Part shown: piece after piece, positions 1 through 6,486 of the stretch
How positions within the stretch are numbered: position 1 is the first letter of the stretch
Layout: each line of letters starts with the position of its first letter
NCBI GenBank assembly: GCA_002428895.1
Contig: DIYC01000159.1
Location: 1-7,685, forward strand
From: Burkholderiales bacterium UBA6064
Lineage (GTDB): Bacteria > Pseudomonadota > Gammaproteobacteria > Burkholderiales > Burkholderiaceae_B
Direction: 5' to 3'
DNA length: 7,685 bases
Program-made: the position numbers and the translations under genes
Notes under the pieces: generated by a model
Database searches by the model: none
What the model was told of the DNA's origin: nothing
The model's input: only the letters and a program-made list of their open reading frames with translations

Positions 1-13
1 ACACAGATTTTTG

Positions 14-34
14 AACGCCCTCGTAAGGTGCGTT
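14..34. repeat. Short GC-rich inverted repeat after the 287-residue gene
   Basis: AACGC+CC (14-20) pairs with GG+GCGTT (27-34) around the loop TCGTAA with one bulged base. On the minus strand it lies 18 nt past the stop at 53, where a terminator is expected, but it is followed by CAAAAATC rather than T. It is therefore at best a rho-aided 3' end. Just before it is an 8-bp palindrome CTGTACAG (42-49). No gene can be recognised in bases 1-52. Confidence 0.3.
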
Positions 35-52
35 TAAAGGCCTGTACAGTGT

Positions 53-916
53 TTAGGGTAAACGTGGAAAGTCCCTCTGCCTCTGTTGTGAATCACGCAT
101 AGCAGCGTCTAGAGCCTTATTTAAATTATAGTTAATCTCGCTATCAATAGCGTTAAATTGATTATTCAAGCTTTCTAACTGATTTTGAATGTCGGCCATC
201 TCTAAATGTTCAGCGGCTTCAATCTCTTGAATTCCTTGTGTAAAATTCGAAGTATTGAGTAGCGCTATCGCTGACAATTCAGCAAGTGACTTAACCCCTT
301 TAGTTGACGACTCCTCTAAGTGAGACTCTTGAGTCGCTAACTCATGCTTTGCCTTAACACCAGAAACAAGATCGATAAGACGTATCTCCGCATTCATTGA
401 GTCTCGATGTAATTGGTTGGCTTTCCATTTAACAACACTGTTGTTGTGTAATGAAGATTGAACATGATTTGAAGAACCTACAATTCTAATCGAGACATCG
501 AACAAATCGTCCAACATTCCCCTCAATTTCTCTTGTTGTTCAGGTTGTTGACTGTGATTGATTAAATATTCAATTTGTTTCGAAAGCTTTAGCGATTGAT
601 GCGCCAACTTGTTGGCTTTATATAATTTTATTTCTGCCTTTTTGTAAAGACATGTTGAATTTATCGTTAAGTTAGAAAACATTAAAACTGGAACTTTTAA
701 TAAATTGACACCACACCAAGCGACTTGATAAACGGCCTCTTTTGACAAATTGCTAACCAACTTAGCAGCGGACAAACATACTTTCTTAGAAGTAGGCGAA
801 CCAGATATTTTCAACGCATGTGAATTTAACGACGAAATCAGATGATCTTCTTGAATTTGATGAACTTCATGACTAATTTTTTGAAGATCCGATTTTAAAC
901 TTGAAAAAACAGCCAT
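53..916 (-). CDS. Uncharacterised helical protein, 287 residues
   Basis: I do not recognise a family. The ATG at 916 has a plausible ribosome site and the frame is uninterrupted to TAA at 55-53. The composition is that of a mostly alpha-helical protein rich in Ser, Asn, Gln, Leu and Lys. Residues 61-86 (AVYQVAWCGVNLLKVPVLMF and beyond) form the only strongly hydrophobic stretch and could be a membrane-associating or buried helix. Segments 90-120 (basic, Leu/Lys-rich), 125-145 and 228-272 (IQEIEAAEHLEMADIQNQLE and on) look like amphipathic helices or coiled coils. There is no cleavable signal peptide, no cysteine motif and no catalytic signature. It lies 167 bp downstream of the ankyrin gene in the same direction, so both may be transcribed together, although a hairpin lies between them. 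A host-directed or structural role is possible but unproven. Confidence 0.75.
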   Translation of the reverse strand: MAVFSSLKSDLQKISHEVHQIQEDHLISSLNSHALKISGSPTSKKVCLSAAKLVSNLSKEAVYQVAWCGVNLLKVPVLMFSNLTINSTCLYKKAEIKLYKANKLAHQSLKLSKQIEYLINHSQQPEQQEKLRGMLDDLFDVSIRIVGSSNHVQSSLHNNSVVKWKANQLHRDSMNAEIRLIDLVSGVKAKHELATQESHLEESSTKGVKSLAELSAIALLNTSNFTQGIQEIEAAEHLEMADIQNQLESLNNQFNAIDSEINYNLNKALDAAMRDSQQRQRDFPRLP

Positions 917-923
917 ACCAACA

Positions 924-929
924 CTCTTT
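924..929 (-). promoter_or_regulatory. Probable weak Shine-Dalgarno site of the 287-residue gene
   Basis: AAAGAG on the minus strand lies 7 nt upstream of the ATG at 916. The core is only partly complementary to the 16S tail, but the spacing is right and it supports this ATG as the start. Confidence 0.45.
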
Positions 930-1040
930 TCTAAAAAACAAACACAATTCTAAGTGCTCAAACTAGAGGAATAGTTCCAATATTAGAGATTGCCATCACT
1001 TTGGCTTGCTGATTAAAACTAGGCTTCAATGCCTCAAGGG

Positions 1041-1077
1041 TTTGGAAAAGGTTCCCTATCGGGTAACCTTTCTCAAA
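1041..1077 (-). terminator. Long imperfect hairpin downstream of the ankyrin gene
   Basis: AAAGGTT+CCC (1047-1056) pairs with GGG+AACCTTT (1061-1071) around a TATC loop with one bulged T. The outer arms TTTG (1041-1044) and CAAA (1074-1077) extend the stem with one G-U pair and one mismatch. It begins 7 nt after the ankyrin stop. No T-run follows on either strand, so it is an atypical terminator, perhaps an mRNA 3'-end stabiliser or attenuator before the next gene. The remainder of the 917-1083 gap shows only short weak inverted repeats. Confidence 0.45.
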
Positions 1078-1083
1078 CTTGTA

Positions 1084-3798
1084 TTAACCAAGCCTTGGTT
1101 TTTTGGTGGCTCGCGTAGTGTCAAACAAATCGACTGAACGCATGTTCGCCACGGGGTTTGCAAGATACTTTTGATAGGCCTGATGAACTTTCTCGATTAA
1201 AGCGTTTTCATTTTCAAGCTCAGCTCTGTCACCAATTTCATTTAAAAATTCGTAAGAATTATTTGAAAGCGATAGTTCAGTGGCCTCTTTAAGCCCATTG
1301 TCATTGTCCAGTATGGTTTTGGGGTTTGCGCCCATAGCGATCAGGTTAAGAATGACGTCTTCAGAAACATAGCTTCGGGATAACGCGATAAAGGTACACC
1401 GAATTAAACTGTGGCGGCCAAACGTTAGGAGCTCACTCGGATAATTTTTTTCTTGAATTTGTTCAAGTAAACTATGAAAAGAGTCTGTGTTGGCAGAGAT
1501 AATTGCCTTTTCTAAACTTTCAAGTAATATTTGGCTGTTCGAGATATTGCATGCTTCAGGCACAAAACAGTTATTTTTCAAAGCTCTGAATGCTTTCATC
1601 ACATCAACAATAAACAAATTTGGGTCACTACTGCCTACGTAATATCGCAGCAACATCAGGCGGGCAAGATACCGCCTTGACTCTAATGAACGTATACTAG
1701 AGTTGAAAAACCTCCCAATTTGTAACACATCTTTCGAAGGAAGGTGTTCAATCACGTGTTTAAAGATTTTTTCTGACTTACAAGAGCGAAAACCATTAAA
1801 AGTTATTTCGCAACCACGATTCGTTAACGCTTGTACATAATCAAACTTATTCTCAGCTACAGCACGATCAAACAATGTTTTGTCGTTCATTCTTTCATTC
1901 AGGTTAGTAATTTCGTTTGAGACCAAATGATTAAACAAACTGATACAACTTTTTTCTTGTTTGATAAGCAAGGCAGCGCACTCTTGTGCATTGCTTTCTC
2001 TTTCAGCTTCAGAATACTGAGTGAGCAGGTAACGAACGACCTCCTCGTGTAAGTTTTTGGCCGCACTTGAGAGGGCCTTCATGTCATCGTCGATGTCGGC
2101 ACCCTTTGCTACAAGGTATTTGACAGTACTTAGATGTCCGAACATGCTCGCAAGAACAAGAGCGGAATCCTCGTCATCGTCTTCAGCACTGTTAATCAAA
2201 GTTGGATCTTGCTCATGCAAATATTTTAATACCTCGTTTTCGCCATACCTGGCTGCAGTGACAAAACATTCGGCACTAAATTCTTTTTTAAGTGGGCCTA
2301 GCGCGCTTTTAATTAGGAAATCGACAACTTCTACATGGCCATAGGCGGCGGCATTAGCTATAGGAAGTAGATCATTACGGCCGGTTTTCGATATCTGAAC
2401 TCTGTGCTCTTTTATCAGATATTTAACGGTTTCGAGTTTCCCCCAGCCGCAAGCCAGATATAGCGCAGTAAACCCATCTCTGTTTTTCTTATTCACAAAT
2501 AGAGAATATTTATTTAGGAGGTGTTTTATCAACCCGATTTTGCCTAACTTTGCAGCGCTTACAAAACAATCTTGAGCCTTTATTGTTCGGTTAAGGGGAT
2601 CAAATTTGCTCAGTAAAAAATCGACAGTTTCTTGATGGCCTGCTTCGGCAGCATTTTCCAGAATCGTCGTATGTCCACACTCAAAATCGATCTCGGCATT
2701 TTTTTCATTGACTAAATACTTGACATGATCTATTTGACCAAAGCCAGCAGCGAGAAACAGTAGCGACCCTGCATTACTTTCTTTGTTAACATTTATTTTT
2801 TCATATTCGACAAAAGCAATAAAATCTTTCAAATTACTCTGTCGAGCCATTGAAGCGGCTACTTCGATAGCCTGTTTTTTTCTTGCTTGCGTGCCTTCGG
2901 TTTTTTCAATTTCGCTCAGTTTTGAAATGATGTATTTAAAAATCAGTTCCGTTGTGCTTTTTTGATTGTTGGAAGAGGCTTTCGAAAGTGCTGTTCTACC
3001 CGTGCTATCTTTAGCAAATACATTTGCATTGTGACGGCTGATCAAAAAGGTGGCAATATCTGACTTACCTTGGGCGCAAGCAATACGAAGCTCTTCGTCT
3101 ATGCATTCTTGCTTGTCTTTTTCAGGCAATTCATTAATGAGGGTGTTGGCAAGGGTATTTTGTTGATCGGTATTTTGAAGCGCTTTTGTGATGGCGGTAT
3201 AAACTACGTTATCGGTACTGGTGAATTGCGTAGAAATGTCTGCTCCGGCTTTAACAAGCATTTTTGCCGCTTCAACATTATTGACATAAGCAGCTGCCAT
3301 TAAAGGCGTTAACCGAAGGTGGGGTTGTTCAAGATCTATTTGATTTTGACTCAATAAATAATTCACAATTTCATTTTTGTGGTTGATGATAGCCTGCCCT
3401 AAAAGCGACTGTCCTTGAAAATTTTTGGTATTAACGAGATCAAGATCAGGCTGCGACTTTATTTTTTCGATAAAAGCTTGTTCATCGGTATTTTTTGAAA
3501 TGTGAAATGGGTCAATATCCGAAATGTTTCGGATGGGTGAGTGGTATTGCACTGTAGAGTTAGCTTCAGTTGATTTGCTAAAGGTATCATTAATCTTAGA
3601 CTTGTTTTCGGATTGACTGCTGTTGATTTTAGAAACCGCTTTTGAGGCGTCAGGAATTGCTTGTCTAGTCAAGATTTGTTTGGCGTAAAGTCTATTACCC
3701 TTACCTTGCTCTGCGTTAGATTCAGGAATACCAGTAGCTTCCAAGTCAGAATTGGTCGATTTTGTTGTTGCACCAGAAATATTTCCCACCAAATTCAC
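1084..3798 (-). CDS. Large ankyrin-repeat protein, possible host-directed effector
   Basis: The 904-residue protein has no recognised enzymatic domain. Residues 1 to about 95 are Ser/Thr/Asn/Lys-rich and probably disordered. Ankyrin repeats run from about 127 to 600, the clearest being LTPLMAAAYVNNVEAAKMLV (163-182), then those with LAAGFGQIDHVKYLV, AAEAGHQETVDFLL, LACGWGKLETVKYLI, AAAYGHVEVVDFLI and LASMFGHLSTVKYLVAKGADI. Degenerate ankyrin-like units appear near 640-665 and 795-855; the part between is helical and unrecognised. No signal peptide or membrane segment is seen. The C-terminus TKKPRLG contains a KKPR cluster. The start is GTG at 3798: TAA lies in frame just upstream (3813-3811), and no in-frame ATG occurs before residue 167. 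No good Shine-Dalgarno site precedes it. Ankyrin proteins bind other proteins, and intracellular bacteria often secrete them into host cells; secretion here is inference. The gene follows the tRNA terminator and precedes the 287-residue gene by 167 bp. Confidence 0.9.
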   Translation of the reverse strand: MNLVGNISGATTKSTNSDLEATGIPESNAEQGKGNRLYAKQILTRQAIPDASKAVSKINSSQSENKSKINDTFSKSTEANSTVQYHSPIRNISDIDPFHISKNTDEQAFIEKIKSQPDLDLVNTKNFQGQSLLGQAIINHKNEIVNYLLSQNQIDLEQPHLRLTPLMAAAYVNNVEAAKMLVKAGADISTQFTSTDNVVYTAITKALQNTDQQNTLANTLINELPEKDKQECIDEELRIACAQGKSDIATFLISRHNANVFAKDSTGRTALSKASSNNQKSTTELIFKYIISKLSEIEKTEGTQARKKQAIEVAASMARQSNLKDFIAFVEYEKINVNKESNAGSLLFLAAGFGQIDHVKYLVNEKNAEIDFECGHTTILENAAEAGHQETVDFLLSKFDPLNRTIKAQDCFVSAAKLGKIGLIKHLLNKYSLFVNKKNRDGFTALYLACGWGKLETVKYLIKEHRVQISKTGRNDLLPIANAAAYGHVEVVDFLIKSALGPLKKEFSAECFVTAARYGENEVLKYLHEQDPTLINSAEDDDEDSALVLASMFGHLSTVKYLVAKGADIDDDMKALSSAAKNLHEEVVRYLLTQYSEAERESNAQECAALLIKQEKSCISLFNHLVSNEITNLNERMNDKTLFDRAVAENKFDYVQALTNRGCEITFNGFRSCKSEKIFKHVIEHLPSKDVLQIGRFFNSSIRSLESRRYLARLMLLRYYVGSSDPNLFIVDVMKAFRALKNNCFVPEACNISNSQILLESLEKAIISANTDSFHSLLEQIQEKNYPSELLTFGRHSLIRCTFIALSRSYVSEDVILNLIAMGANPKTILDNDNGLKEATELSLSNNSYEFLNEIGDRAELENENALIEKVHQAYQKYLANPVANMRSVDLFDTTRATKKPRLG
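1086..1104 (+). terminator. Terminator-like palindrome over the ankyrin stop codon (plus-strand polarity)
   Basis: On the plus strand AACCAA-GCC-TTGGTT (1086-1100) is followed by TTTT, the form of a short intrinsic terminator. It lies over the last codons and stop of the ankyrin gene. On the minus strand the hairpin is preceded by A and not followed by T, so it would not end the ankyrin mRNA. It could stop antisense transcription. It may be only a by-product of the KPRLG codons. Confidence 0.3.
1894..2775 (-). repeat. Three-copy higher-order repeat (about 100 codons) in the ankyrin gene
   Basis: Residues about 342-635 repeat with a period near 100, each period holding three ankyrin units. 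Unit A: LAAGFGQIDHVKYLV (349), LACGWGKLETVKYLI (448), LASMFGHLSTVKYLV (549). Unit B: NAAEAGHQETVDFLL (382), NAAAYGHVEVVDFLI (482), SAAKNLHEEVVRYLL (578), each followed by a longer charged linker. Unit C opens with DCFVSAA (410), ECFVTAA (510) and ECAALLI (606). Spacings are 96-101 residues. A more divergent copy may precede them at about 231-341. The third C unit is the most degenerate. This suggests duplication of a three-repeat block rather than of single ankyrin units. Confidence 0.7.
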
Positions 3799-3835
3799 CC
3801 ATAAAAATTGTTAAAGCATTAATATGTAAAAAGAA

Positions 3836-3869
3836 TTTATGAAAAGTTCCTTTGTACGCGACAACTTTT
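3836..3869 (-). promoter_or_regulatory. Tentative ankyrin-gene promoter within an inverted repeat
   Basis: On the minus strand TTGTCG (3864-3859) and CATAAA (3841-3836) are 17 bp apart, each matching four of six sigma-70 consensus positions. AAAAGTT (3842-3848) and AACTTTT (3863-3869) on the plus strand form 7-bp inverted arms around the spacer. A repressor binding both arms could block the promoter; alternatively the arms form a hairpin and the real promoter lies elsewhere. The predicted start would leave a leader of about 30 nt before the GTG. Confidence 0.3.
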
Positions 3870-3892
3870 AGTGACAGGCTGGCGAAAGGGTG

Positions 3893-3937
3893 AAGTGGGT
3901 TGGGTTGTTACAAAGCAAGTGGGTGGGTTGTTTCAAA
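3893..3937. repeat. Two tandem 21-22 bp direct repeats
   Basis: Copy 1 (3893-3914, 22 bp) and copy 2 (3917-3937, 21 bp) share AAGTGGG, then TGGGTTGTT, one differing base, and CAAA. They differ by a one-base indel and that substitution, and are separated by GC. The pair sits between the tRNA terminator and the tentative promoter of the ankyrin gene. With GGG at 3888-3890 there are five GGG tracts on the plus strand. It could be a pair of regulator binding sites or a simple tandem duplication; no regulator is identifiable. Confidence 0.7.
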
Positions 3938-3938
3938 C

Positions 3939-3968
3939 AAAAAAGGCCTACACCGTGTGTAAGCCTTT
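3939..3968 (-). terminator. Intrinsic terminator of the tRNA transcript
   Basis: On the minus strand AAAGGCTTACAC (3968-3957) pairs with GTGTAGGCCTTT (3953-3942) through 12 bp with one G-U pair and a 3-nt ACG loop. A run of six T (3944-3939) closes and follows the stem. It starts 7 nt after the tRNA CCA. It should insulate the rpoD-tRNA unit from the accessory genes downstream. The plus strand has only a weak T tail, so strong bidirectional action is less likely. Confidence 0.88.
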
Positions 3969-3975
3969 AATTTGT

Positions 3976-4051
3976 TGGTAGGGCCGGTGGGGATTGAACC
4001 CACGACCAAAGGATTATGAGTCCTCTGCTCTAACCGCTGAGCTACAGCCCT
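3976..4051 (-). tRNA. tRNA with CAU anticodon, probably tRNA-Ile2 (encoded CCA)
   Basis: A complete cloverleaf folds on the minus strand. The 7-bp acceptor stem AGGGCTG pairs with CGGCCCT (one U-G pair). The D stem is GCTC/GAGC, the anticodon stem GAGGA/TCCTT with loop CTCATAA, and the T stem GTGGG/CCCAC with loop TTCAATC. Discriminator A and a genome-encoded CCA (3978-3976) follow, for 76 nt in all. Anticodon CAU fits elongator Met, initiator Met or Ile2. The A1-U72 pair excludes a typical initiator. The D loop AGCGGTTA and the TTGGTC segment after the anticodon stem resemble the E. coli ileX type more than elongator Met, and ileX also lies near rpoD. If this is Ile2, TilS would convert the anticodon C to lysidine so that it reads AUA. 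Structure is certain; the Ile2 identity is likely. Confidence 0.93.
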
Positions 4052-4055
4052 AAAG

Positions 4056-4091
4056 ATGCAACAGTATACAGCTACAAGCACCACAAAAAAG
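4056..4091 (-). promoter_or_regulatory. Putative tRNA promoter
   Basis: On the minus strand TATACT (4068-4063) lies 11 nt before the first tRNA base and matches a -10 box in five of six positions. The segment 17 bp upstream is T-rich (CTTTTT) and is a poor -35. A start near 4056 would give a very short 5' leader. Since no clear terminator separates rpoD from the tRNA (53 bp), the tRNA may also be made by read-through and processing. Confidence 0.35.
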
Positions 4092-4104
4092 GAACCAAGC
4101 CAAA

Positions 4105-6486
4105 TTATTCACCATCTAAAAAGCTTTTCAGCTTATCAGAACGGCTAGGATGCCTGAGCTTACGCAAAGCCTTGGCTTCGATTTGGCGAATACGCTCTCG
4201 CGTAACGTCAAACTGCTTGCCCACTTCTTCCAAGGTGTGATCGGTACTCATTTCAATACCAAATCGCATACGCAACACCTTGGCTTCACGCGGAGTCAGC
4301 GAATCTAACACATCTTTGGTCACAAAACTTAAACTGTTGTATTGTGCTGCATCTTGAGGCGACAAAGTGTGTGAATCTTCAATGAAATCGCCCAAATGTG
4401 AGTCATCATCGTCACCCACTGGGGTTTCCATTGAAATGGGCTCTTTGGCAATTTTTAAGATTTTTCTAATTTTATCTTCGGGCATTTCCATGCGTTCAGC
4501 CAACATGGCTGGATCAGGTTCATTGCCAGTTTCTTGCAAAATTTGCCGACTTATTCTGTTCATTTTATTGATCGTTTCAATCATATGAACAGGAATACGA
4601 ATGGTTCGTGCTTGGTCTGCAATAGAACGGGTAATTGCTTGTCGAATCCACCAGGTAGCATACGTAGAAAACTTGTAGCCGCGACGATATTCAAATTTAT
4701 CGACGGCTTTCATCAAACCCACGTTACCTTCTTGAATTAAGTCAAGAAACTGTAAGCCACGGTTGGTGTATTTTTTTGCAATCGAGATCACTAAGCGCAA
4801 GTTGGCTTCGATCATTTCACGCTTGGCTTTACGTGCTAAATTTTCGCCCGACACCATTTGTCGATTAATTGCATGCAAATCATCGAGTGGCAAATGAACA
4901 GCGTTCTGAACTTCAATTAATTTTTGTTGAAGCTCATGAATCGCAGGTACATTTCTGGCCCAAACCTCAGCCCAAGGTGTGTCTTTTTCAGACTCATCAG
5001 TAACCCATGACAAATCGATTTCACAACCCTTCTTGTTTTTACCATGCCCCTTAAAGAGCGCAAGAAACTGGTCTCTTGGCATACCTACACGATTGACTGC
5101 AATTTGATAAATTTCACGTTCAATTCGTTTAACGCTGGCCACTTCTTCGCGCAAAATATTACACAAACGATCAACCTGCTTGGCCGTAAACCGAATTTTC
5201 ATGAATTGCTCAGTAATGGCTTCTTTTGCTTTTTTGTACGCCTTTGAGTCATAACCCGATTGTTCTCTAGCCAATTGCAGCTTTTTAAAATGCTTTGAAA
5301 TTTCATTAAACACATCAAGAGCATTCTTTTTTAGCTCTTCAAGTTGCTTAGGACTCATGTCCGCTGTGGTGTTGGCCTCGGCACCTTCTTCATCAGCCTC
5401 TTCATCGTCATCATGATCACGCACAGTTTCAGCGTTCATCACCGCATCGCTTAACGACAAGACTAAATCGTTGGCCTCTTCATTGTTTGGATCAACAACG
5501 CCGTCAATCACTTCGTTGATGCTCATTTCACCACGGCTTACTTTTTGCCCCATCTCAATCACATCGGCCACAATCGCTGGACAAGCAGAAATGGCTTGAA
5601 CCATGTCTTTTAATCCACCTTCAATGCGCTTAGCAATTTCAATTTCACCTTCACGGGTCAACAATTCAACTGTGCCCATTTCTCGCATGTACATGCGCAC
5701 TGGGTCGGTGGTTCGACCAAATTCAGAGTCTACATTGGATAAAGCTGCTTCCGCTTCCTCTTCAGCATCTTCGGCACTGGTGCCAATAGGTGCATTGTCG
5801 TTCATTAAAAGATCTTCTGCATTCGGTGCACTTTCGTAGACCGTAATACCCATGTCGCTGAAGGTGCCGATCATTGCATCCATGACTTCAGAATCGATTG
5901 CGTCATCGGGTAAATGATCGTTAATCTCAGCAAACGTTAAATAGCCACGCTCTTTACCCATTTTGATGAGCGTTTTTAACTGAGTTCTTCTTAATTCAAG
6001 CTCTTCGGCAGAAACGTCAGTTGAAGAAAGATACGCTGAATTAATAAGCGCTTTATCTTTACCCTTACCGCGACCACGCTTGGGCAAAATGACATCCGCT
6101 TTTTTAGCATCGGCATCTTCATCATCAACGGAATCATCGGCATCAAAATCTTGAGTCACACCCGAAGCAGGTAAATTTGAATCGTCCTCTTCTTCAAAAG
6201 CCTCAAATTTAGGCGTTGAGGATTGGGTTGTTTCAGTCTGATCTTGTAATTTTTCAGCTTTGGGTTTACGCCCTCTTTTTTTGGGCGCAGCCACAACATC
6301 TTGCATGTCAAGCTGAGGTGCCGATGCGACAGACTTTGGCTTACGTCCACGTTTTGGTTTTTCAGCCAAGATGACATCCGCCTTAGCCTCGACTAAGGTC
6401 GTTGCCTTTGATTGTTTGGTAGACTTGGCTTTAATTTTAAGCTCAGAGTCTGTTTTAGCTTTGCGAGAAATTTTTTTCTCTGCCAT
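4105..6486 (-). CDS. rpoD: RNA polymerase primary sigma factor RpoD (sigma-70) with N-terminal extension
   Basis: This is the housekeeping sigma factor, which directs RNA polymerase to -10/-35 promoters. It has 793 residues against 613 in E. coli. Domains in order: a Lys/Ala-rich then acidic extension (1 to about 160); region 1.1 (about 165-230, with [18 protein letters not shown]); region 1.2 from [20 protein letters not shown] (261-280); a nonconserved region (about 290-540) with an acidic stretch at 357-370; region 2 with [20 protein letters not shown] and the region 2.3/2.4 segment [12 protein letters not shown] (609-620); region 3 (about 630-700); and region 4 with the helix-turn-helix [20 protein letters not shown] (751-770) and the end [13 protein letters not shown]. 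The extension holds three copies of a basic motif: [16 protein letters not shown] (36-51), PKKRGRKPK (68-76) and [14 protein letters not shown] (130-143). The RGRKP cores resemble AT-hooks. Extra N-terminal residues occur in some other proteobacterial RpoDs, but the role here is unknown. The gene lies between dnaG and a tRNA gene. Confidence 0.98.
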   Translation of the reverse strand: MAEKKISRKAKTDSELKIKAKSTKQSKATTLVEAKADVILAEKPKRGRKPKSVASAPQLDMQDVVAAPKKRGRKPKAEKLQDQTETTQSSTPKFEAFEEEDDSNLPASGVTQDFDADDSVDDEDADAKKADVILPKRGRGKGKDKALINSAYLSSTDVSAEELELRRTQLKTLIKMGKERGYLTFAEINDHLPDDAIDSEVMDAMIGTFSDMGITVYESAPNAEDLLMNDNAPIGTSAEDAEEEAEAALSNVDSEFGRTTDPVRMYMREMGTVELLTREGEIEIAKRIEGGLKDMVQAISACPAIVADVIEMGQKVSRGEMSINEVIDGVVDPNNEEANDLVLSLSDAVMNAETVRDHDDDEEADEEGAEANTTADMSPKQLEELKKNALDVFNEISKHFKKLQLAREQSGYDSKAYKKAKEAITEQFMKIRFTAKQVDRLCNILREEVASVKRIEREIYQIAVNRVGMPRDQFLALFKGHGKNKKGCEIDLSWVTDESEKDTPWAEVWARNVPAIHELQQKLIEVQNAVHLPLDDLHAINRQMVSGENLARKAKREMIEANLRLVISIAKKYTNRGLQFLDLIQEGNVGLMKAVDKFEYRRGYKFSTYATWWIRQAITRSIADQARTIRIPVHMIETINKMNRISRQILQETGNEPDPAMLAERMEMPEDKIRKILKIAKEPISMETPVGDDDDSHLGDFIEDSHTLSPQDAAQYNSLSFVTKDVLDSLTPREAKVLRMRFGIEMSTDHTLEEVGKQFDVTRERIRQIEAKALRKLRHPSRSDKLKSFLDGE

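Noticed and set aside
53..1098. Shared C-terminal PRL-x ending of the two accessory proteins (PRLG and PRLP) as a common sorting tail
   Set aside because: Three identical residues are too few to separate from chance, and the preceding residues differ in character.
2057..3303. Plus-strand open frames opposite the ankyrin gene
   Set aside because: They are low-quality translations opposite a well-supported repeat-coding gene, with no domain character; treated as shadows.
3803..3825. PmrA-type box of Legionella effector genes upstream of the ankyrin gene
   Set aside because: Two TTAA-type half sites occur (TTAAT and TTAAC), but their spacing of 8 nt does not fit the usual 11-nt period of the tandem motif.
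3976..4051. Annotation as elongator or initiator tRNA-Met
   Set aside because: The acceptor pair A1-U72 argues against the initiator. The D loop, the sequence after the anticodon stem and the position next to rpoD favour Ile2 over elongator Met, although the latter is not fully excluded.
4090..4104. Intrinsic terminator directly after rpoD
   Set aside because: A run of T is present on the minus strand, but the preceding GGCTTGGTTCC does not form a meaningful stem.
4367..5839. Plus-strand open frames opposite rpoD and the 73-residue minus-strand frame within it
   Set aside because: rpoD is certain by conservation over its entire core, and these frames carry no independent support.
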